The notes under the pieces: generated by a model
What the model was told of the DNA's origin: nothing
Database searches by the model: none
The model's input: only the letters and a program-made list of their open reading frames with translations
Program-made: the position numbers and the translations under genes
In this document: positions 59,283 to 64,000 of the stretch, piece after piece
Position numbering within the stretch: the stretch's first letter is position 1
Layout: every line of letters starts with the position of its first letter
Assembly (NCBI GenBank): GCA_001510575.1
Contig: LNGK01000012.1
Coordinates: forward strand, 264,221 to 328,220
Direction of reading: 5' to 3'
From: Knoxdaviesia capensis
Lineage: Eukaryota > Ascomycota > Sordariomycetes > Microascales > Gondwanamycetaceae
Length of the DNA stretch: 64,000 bases

Positions 59283-61958
59283 ATGGCGTCCACTAATCCC
59301 GGCGCCGAAGTTGCCGAAGACTTCAAAAGCGCGCTGGAGGACATGACTACCGTACTGCGCGTTGAGATTATGAATCTGTGCCAAATTGCACGTGAGAACA
59401 CCGAGTACGCCTATGAGATCTCTGAGGTGCTTCAAACGCACATCCTAAAGGTAAACAAACAAGTCTCTCCCACTGTTTATGTTGGTATTGGATTATTTAC
59501 GTTCACAAAAAGCTAACCCTTCTTTGTTTTTTTCCCCTCCAGGCCGCTCCCAAGAAAAAGCTTCCTGCTCTCTATGTCCTCGATGCGATCGCAAAGAACG
59601 TTGGCACTCCCTACACGTTGTATCTAGCCCCAAAGCTGTACAAGACGTTTATGGAAGCGTACGCCTGTGTTGAAACCCCTGTGCGCCGCAAAATGGAGGA
59701 GATGATGAAGACCTGGAAGGAACCGGTTCCGGGATCAATCGACACGCGTCCGGTGTTCCCCCTTGAGGTGGTTCAGCCGATAGAAACGGCGCTGATCAAG
59801 GCGGGCACCATTTCTTCTCACGGCGCCGCCAGTCGGCCTGCTCCGGGGCAACAACCCCCGACAGCTCCTCGCGGTGCCTCGATGTCTCGCGAGACTCCTC
59901 CTCCCGGCATGCGCCCGGGACTCTCCCCGCGCCCTGGATACGCCCAACCCTCCGGCTATGCGCCCATGAACGGAGCACGGCCTGGAAGCAACCCGCCGAT
60001 GCCGCAAGGCGGCTATCCTGTGAGTCATTTGTCCCTCTTGTTATGTTTTCAGCTTCCATTCTACAGCCTTGCTAACCCATATCGATGTATGACTTCGTCC
60101 AGTCTCCCTACCCTCCCCCGCAGCCTACGCCGCAACAGTCCCTCGCGGCTATTTTGGCTGGATACCAGCAGCACCAGCCACAGGACCCGACCAAGGCGCC
60201 GGGAGCTATAACCACTGAGATGTTGCAGAGAGATGTTGCGTCTTTGATTGAGATGATGCGGATGGAGGCGCAGCACAGCCCGTATGATTCCATAATCCAA
60301 ACCAAGATGCGGGCTCTGCAGGATTTGCAATCGCTCCTGCATGCCCAGATCCTGCCCCAGGATCAGCTTCTGCTCGTAAAGAAACAAGTAGATGAGCTGG
60401 CTGTGACAATAAGAGGTCCATCAGCGCCTCCTCCTGCTTCTGCCTCTGCCACTCCCGTGCTGATGCCGCACGCGGTCATGGCTCCCTATTCCGCCACACC
60501 CACCCCTGTTCCTCAGATGGGTCCCACTGCTGCTCCCTCTGCCCAACAGCAGCAGGCTTCGGCCGCCGCGCAACTCGCTGCCGCGTCGGGCATCCCGCTG
60601 AGCATTCTCGCACACCTCCAACACCTCCTGCCTCCGCAACCCGCCCCCGTAGCTGCTCCCGTCGTCCCCGCCCCGCCGCCCCAAGCTCCCCCCACCCCCA
60701 CCATAACCATTGACTCCCTGCTGGGTCCAGGCGCCCTGGCTGCGTTGCTGGCCCAGCAGGCGATGCAGTCGCCGACCCCCGTCTCGCAGACGGCTTCTAT
60801 CTCTCACGCGCGCCAGCCCTCTGCTGGACCGCCTGCCGCAGGCATGCCCGCGTCCTACGCGGTGCGATCGCCTCCTCCCATGGCGGGCAGACCTCCGACT
60901 GCCCCGTCCGAGCCGGCCCGTAGCACACAGGATGCAATGGAACTGCTCAACCAGCTGCGCATGGCGGGTATGCTCCCTCCCGCGCCGGCGCCCGCTGCTG
61001 CTCCGCCCCGCGGTATCCAAGGACTGCCCCCGATTATTGCGAATGCGCTGGCTGCTGGCATGGGCGCGGTGCCTCGCACCCCACTCGACGAAATGTCGAT
61101 GATTCAGCTCAACACTGCGAGCCTGAAACAAGAGTGAGTTTATCTCTGACTTCTTCATTATCCGCAAGTCGTGCCACTAACGTTATGTATTCCCCGTTAT
61201 CTTTAGTCGGAGCCATCTTGCGCAGACTCTCCTCGAGGGCCTCGGAAAGCCCTGCTCGCAATGCGGACGTAGATTCCCGAACGATGAACAGGGCAAGCGG
61301 AAGCGAGTCAACCATATGGACTGGCACTTCCGCGTGCACCAGCGGAGCACCGAGGCCGAGAAGCGCGGCCAGTACCGCAGCTGGTACGTTGACGAGCAGG
61401 TATGTATACACTCCCTATCTTCCTCCTTGACAATTCCCCGCTTACTGAAGTTGCCATATTCTAACTTGTGCTTTCTCCTGATACAGGATTGGATCAAGTC
61501 CCGCGACGTAATCGACGCCGACCTCTCAGCCCCGCAAGCCGATTCCTCGACATCCGGCCCCAACGGCGGCGCGAACGGCCCGGCGGCCAAGAAGCGGCCA
61601 GAAGAGCAGTACATCCCTGTTCCCGATCCGTCGGACGGCATCAACACCACGTGCCCCATCTGCACTGAGACCTTTACCAACAAATGGTTGGACGAGGCTC
61701 AAGAGTGGGTGTGGCTGGACGCCATCCTGGTGGCCCGGCGCGCATACCACGCGAGCTGCTACGAGGAGATGATGAAGGCCAAGACGTCGGCGGCCGCCGC
61801 GGCTGCCGAGCCGGTCTTGGGCAAGCGAAAGGCGCCGGTGAGTGAGAGCCGATTCTCCTCCGGCAAGAAACTGAAAGGCTAAGATAAGAGTGCATCTTCC
61901 CTCCCCTTAGACGGCTTTGGCCTACGACCGAGTCGGCAGCAAGCCCAAGCCGGAGTAA
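59283..61958 (+). CDS. PCF11: pre-mRNA 3'-end processing factor Pcf11 (CID protein)
   Basis: Six exons are seen: 59283-59450, 59543-60019, 60103-61133, 61207-61399, 61487-61837 and 61911-61958, giving 755 aa. Residues 10-140 form the CTD-interacting domain (EDFKSALEDM...YEISEVLQTHI...KLPALYVLDAIAKNVGTPYT), which binds the Ser2-phosphorylated RNA polymerase II tail. A Pro/Gln/Ala-rich middle follows, with a short helical block (DVASLIEMMRMEAQ). Near the end are two zinc fingers: CSQCGRRF...HMDWHFRVH and CPICTETF...RRAYHASCYEE, which flank the Clp1-binding segment in yeast Pcf11. Pcf11 is part of cleavage factor IA and also works in transcription termination. Retaining the last intron would give an alternative end (VSESRFSSGKKLKG). 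Confidence 0.93.
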
Positions 61959-62318
61959 CTTTGGGGACGAAGGAGCTCATTTGCGATTCCTTCTTTTTTT
62001 GCCTTTGGTTGGATTTCCTTTTTCAGGAGGGGTGTCTTGTCTTATGGCTGCACCCTATTGATTACAACCTCTACGACTTAACGAACAGGATTGGGACGGA
62101 AGTTTGGGAAGGTTTGCCCGATTTTATCAGGGCGTTTCTTTTTCACTAGACAATGGCCCAAGCGAGGCCGTAGTGTTACGCATACCTAGCCCTCAATACA
62201 ATCAAATCCCATTCCATTTTATCATGACTTGTGACTTCCAGTGAATGTACAGACGTAGGACATCATGCAAAACCAACAGTAGGGGTAAAAGCCACGATCA
62301 AACATCGAGCCTTCACTC
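61959..62318. other. convergent 3' region PCF11 / aldo-keto reductase
   Basis: No gene is seen; T-rich 3' flank on the plus strand. Confidence 0.5.
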
Positions 62319-63424
62319 TTACCAATCCTCCTCAACTCCCAGCGTCTCCTTCAACCCGTGGACCAGCTCTAACCACTCCTCCCGCCCCTCTCCACTCGCC
62401 CATGCCTCGACCTGCACCGGCTTCTCCAACGCCCAGCGCATGTGCTCAGTGTTGGTAGTCCCGTTGAGCACACAGAAGCCAGCCCCCAAAAGCAGCGCAT
62501 GCAACGCATTCTGCGACGACAGGGACCCAGCCGGGAACGCACGCACCAGGCGCTGCACGGGCGGACACGCCAACAGCGGCTTGCTGACCGTCAGCGTCCA
62601 AAACAGCTGCACGGCAATGCCCCGGGCGCGGCAGAACGCCAGGAGCGCGCAGTCGGCGGGGTGGAGCCGCAGCGGGGCCGGGCGGAGCGGGATCTGGAGG
62701 ATGGCGGGCGGTGTGTGTGCGGACGCGCACAGCGCCGCCAGGGCCGCCATCGAGAAGTTGGAGACGCCCAGCGCGCGGATGCTCCCGGCGGCGTGGAAGG
62801 TCTCGAGCACGCGCCACGCCTGGAGGGTCTCCGCGGGCGTGGCGAGCGGGGAGTGCAGCAGCACCGCGTCAAGGGAGGGCTGTGGCGTGGAGGACAGCCC
62901 GGCGAACCGCGAGAGCGAGAGCGTCACCGAGGTGGTCACCGCGTCGGGGACAGAGTCGGAGGCGGCGTAGGGCATATTGTCGAGGTCCTGGCCCCCGATC
63001 GGGGTGAACTTTGTCTGGATCTGCAGCAGGGGGGGGNGGGGGGGGGGGGGATTAGAGTGAGCCTCGCGTGTTCTTCGGTCCCCGCCTAGCCTTCCGGTTA
63101 TTACCGTACATATAGGTCCTCCCGTCGAACAACGCCGTCCTCCACCGCACGTGCGACGCCCTGGGCGACCAGGTCCTCGCGGTAGTGGCGCGGCTGACAC
63201 GCGGTATCGACGGCGCGAAAACCGGTGGCCACCGCATCGCGGACGAGACCAGCCGTGGCCTCTTTCTTCCACGCGGTGCCGTACAGCAGGTTCGGCATGG
63301 CCACTCCCGAGCCAGGAAGGGTTAGTGCCCGCAGAATTCGCGGGGCTGTTGCAGCCGCTGCTGACGATGCGCCTGGCGGGGCCATGGCGGGGGGTTCGTT
63401 GGTGGGGGTGTCAGTGGATGACAT
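62319..63424 (-). CDS. aldo/keto reductase family oxidoreductase
   Basis: Two exons are seen, 63424-63110 and 63020-62319 on the minus strand, giving 338 aa. The barrel motifs are in order: NLLYGTAWKKE, GFRAVDTACQPRHYREDLVAQG (catalytic Asp and Tyr), IQTKFTP (catalytic Lys), LDAVLLHSPL (catalytic His), and SIRALGVSNFSMAAL. The family reduces aldehydes and ketones with NADPH. The protein is shorter in the C-terminal loops than canonical members, and the substrate is not predictable. The 89-nt intron (GTACGG...CTGCAG) contains a 22-base C tract on the coding strand with one ambiguous base (63037), so its length is uncertain but the frame is unaffected. A TAGGGTTAGGG telobox-like site lies at 63592-63602, about 170 bp upstream. 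Confidence 0.88.
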
Positions 63425-64000
63425 TCAAGGTAAATTCGCATAAAGATAACCGTAAATGGTGGATTACGCTCTTTTGACTGAGAACTGGAGACGTGCAGAC
63501 TTCTTTTTTTTCGCGGTCGGTCTCGATGTGACAACCGAAGATAAAGATGCACCTTTCTGCGACGTTTGATAGTGGGGGGTCGTGCTCACACTAGGGTTAG
63601 GGTCACCAGCACCCCCACCTTGCTGGGTCCCGGACTCGACGGCCGGGGAGCCGGAGCCATTCACAAAGCCAAGCCAGACCAAAATGGGTGGGCTCCTGTT
63701 TGTTTTCCTTTGAGCGGGGAGACCCAAATTCAGCAAATTGGCCAATTTATCCGGAGAAAGGAGATAATTTGCTTGCTGGCTTGACCCGATATTTGCCACT
63801 GCTGTGTTGTGAGAACTGCAGATTATCATCAATCGTGATCCTATGTTCACAAAGTCGCTGGAGCCAGGAAAACAGATTCACTCGTTATCACAGAACGTCG
63901 TTCGACCGAGATTACAGGCTCTTCTAGAAGTGCTCTAGGACCATATATCACGCGAAATAGCGTCCGGCCTAAGACGGAATCCGCTGTAATCCCCCCCCCC
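63425..64000. other. aldo/keto reductase promoter and window end
   Basis: No gene is seen. A dimeric TTAGGG motif lies at 63592-63602. The window ends in a run of at least ten C, which may be an assembly or sequence boundary. Confidence 0.5.

Noticed and set aside
63590..63602. TAGGGTTAGGG read as a telomere end
   Set aside because: Only two units, and genes continue on both sides in the window; more likely a promoter motif.
1..64000. CRISPR array, rRNA or intact transposon
   Set aside because: No regularly spaced direct repeats, rRNA text or transposase/integrase frames were seen.

Overview
The window is a stretch of a filamentous ascomycete (Pezizomycotina, probably Eurotiomycetes) nuclear chromosome. 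The evidence is short spliceosomal introns (about 55-140 nt, GT...AG, CTAAC-type branch sites), single-copy eukaryotic housekeeping genes, and fungal-specific families (FET3 ferroxidase, RUD3 golgin, DUF7598, GPI-type aspartic protease). No bacterial, viral, tRNA, rRNA or CRISPR features and no intact transposon were found.

Layout. 1-6.6 kb is gene-free with microsatellites. 6.7-9.0 kb (+) is a FET3-type multicopper ferroxidase, convergent with a phosphatidylinositol synthase (9.5-10.7 kb, -). 11.5-12.4 kb (-) is an Ada-like regulator, and 12.8-13.3 kb (-) a SnoaL-like protein with a short N-terminus. 13.6-16.1 kb is an odd block: an A-poor quasi-repeat followed by coding-like DNA broken by in-frame TAG codons. 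16.75-18.8 kb (-) is a vacuolar-type amino-acid transporter and 20.7-22.4 kb (-) a secreted aspartic protease. 22.4-30.6 kb has no gene I can support and carries a 37-bp-arm hairpin. 30.6-31.8 kb (-) and 32.3-33.3 kb (+) are a divergent PTAR1-like/GET1 pair. An unnamed membrane protein lies at 34.4-35.6 kb (+), RUD3 at 36.4-38.3 kb (-), and NOP15 (40.2-42.1 kb, -) is divergent from an SMN homologue (42.8-44.2 kb, +). 44.2-49.1 kb is gene-free. Next come a secreted cupredoxin-like protein (49.1-50.4 kb, +), a SERF-family small protein (51.9-52.6 kb, -), a DUF7598 membrane protein (56.4-57.5 kb, +), PCF11 (59.3-62.0 kb, +) and an aldo/keto reductase (62.3-63.4 kb, -).

The genes form no metabolic cluster. 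Several are RNA or secretory-pathway housekeeping genes: NOP15 (60S maturation), SMN (snRNP assembly), PCF11 (3'-end formation), GET1 (tail-anchored insertion), RUD3 (Golgi tether) and PIS1 (inositol lipids). About 16 genes in 64 kb is sparse for this group.

Main points for a second look: the phosphatidylinositol synthase reads correctly only with an AT-AC intron; the DUF7598 gene continues in frame for 64 codons after its TAG; a 24-bp palindrome with two CACGTG boxes sits upstream of GET1; double TTAGGG motifs recur, two of them in divergent promoters; and the 13.6-16.1 kb block is unexplained.
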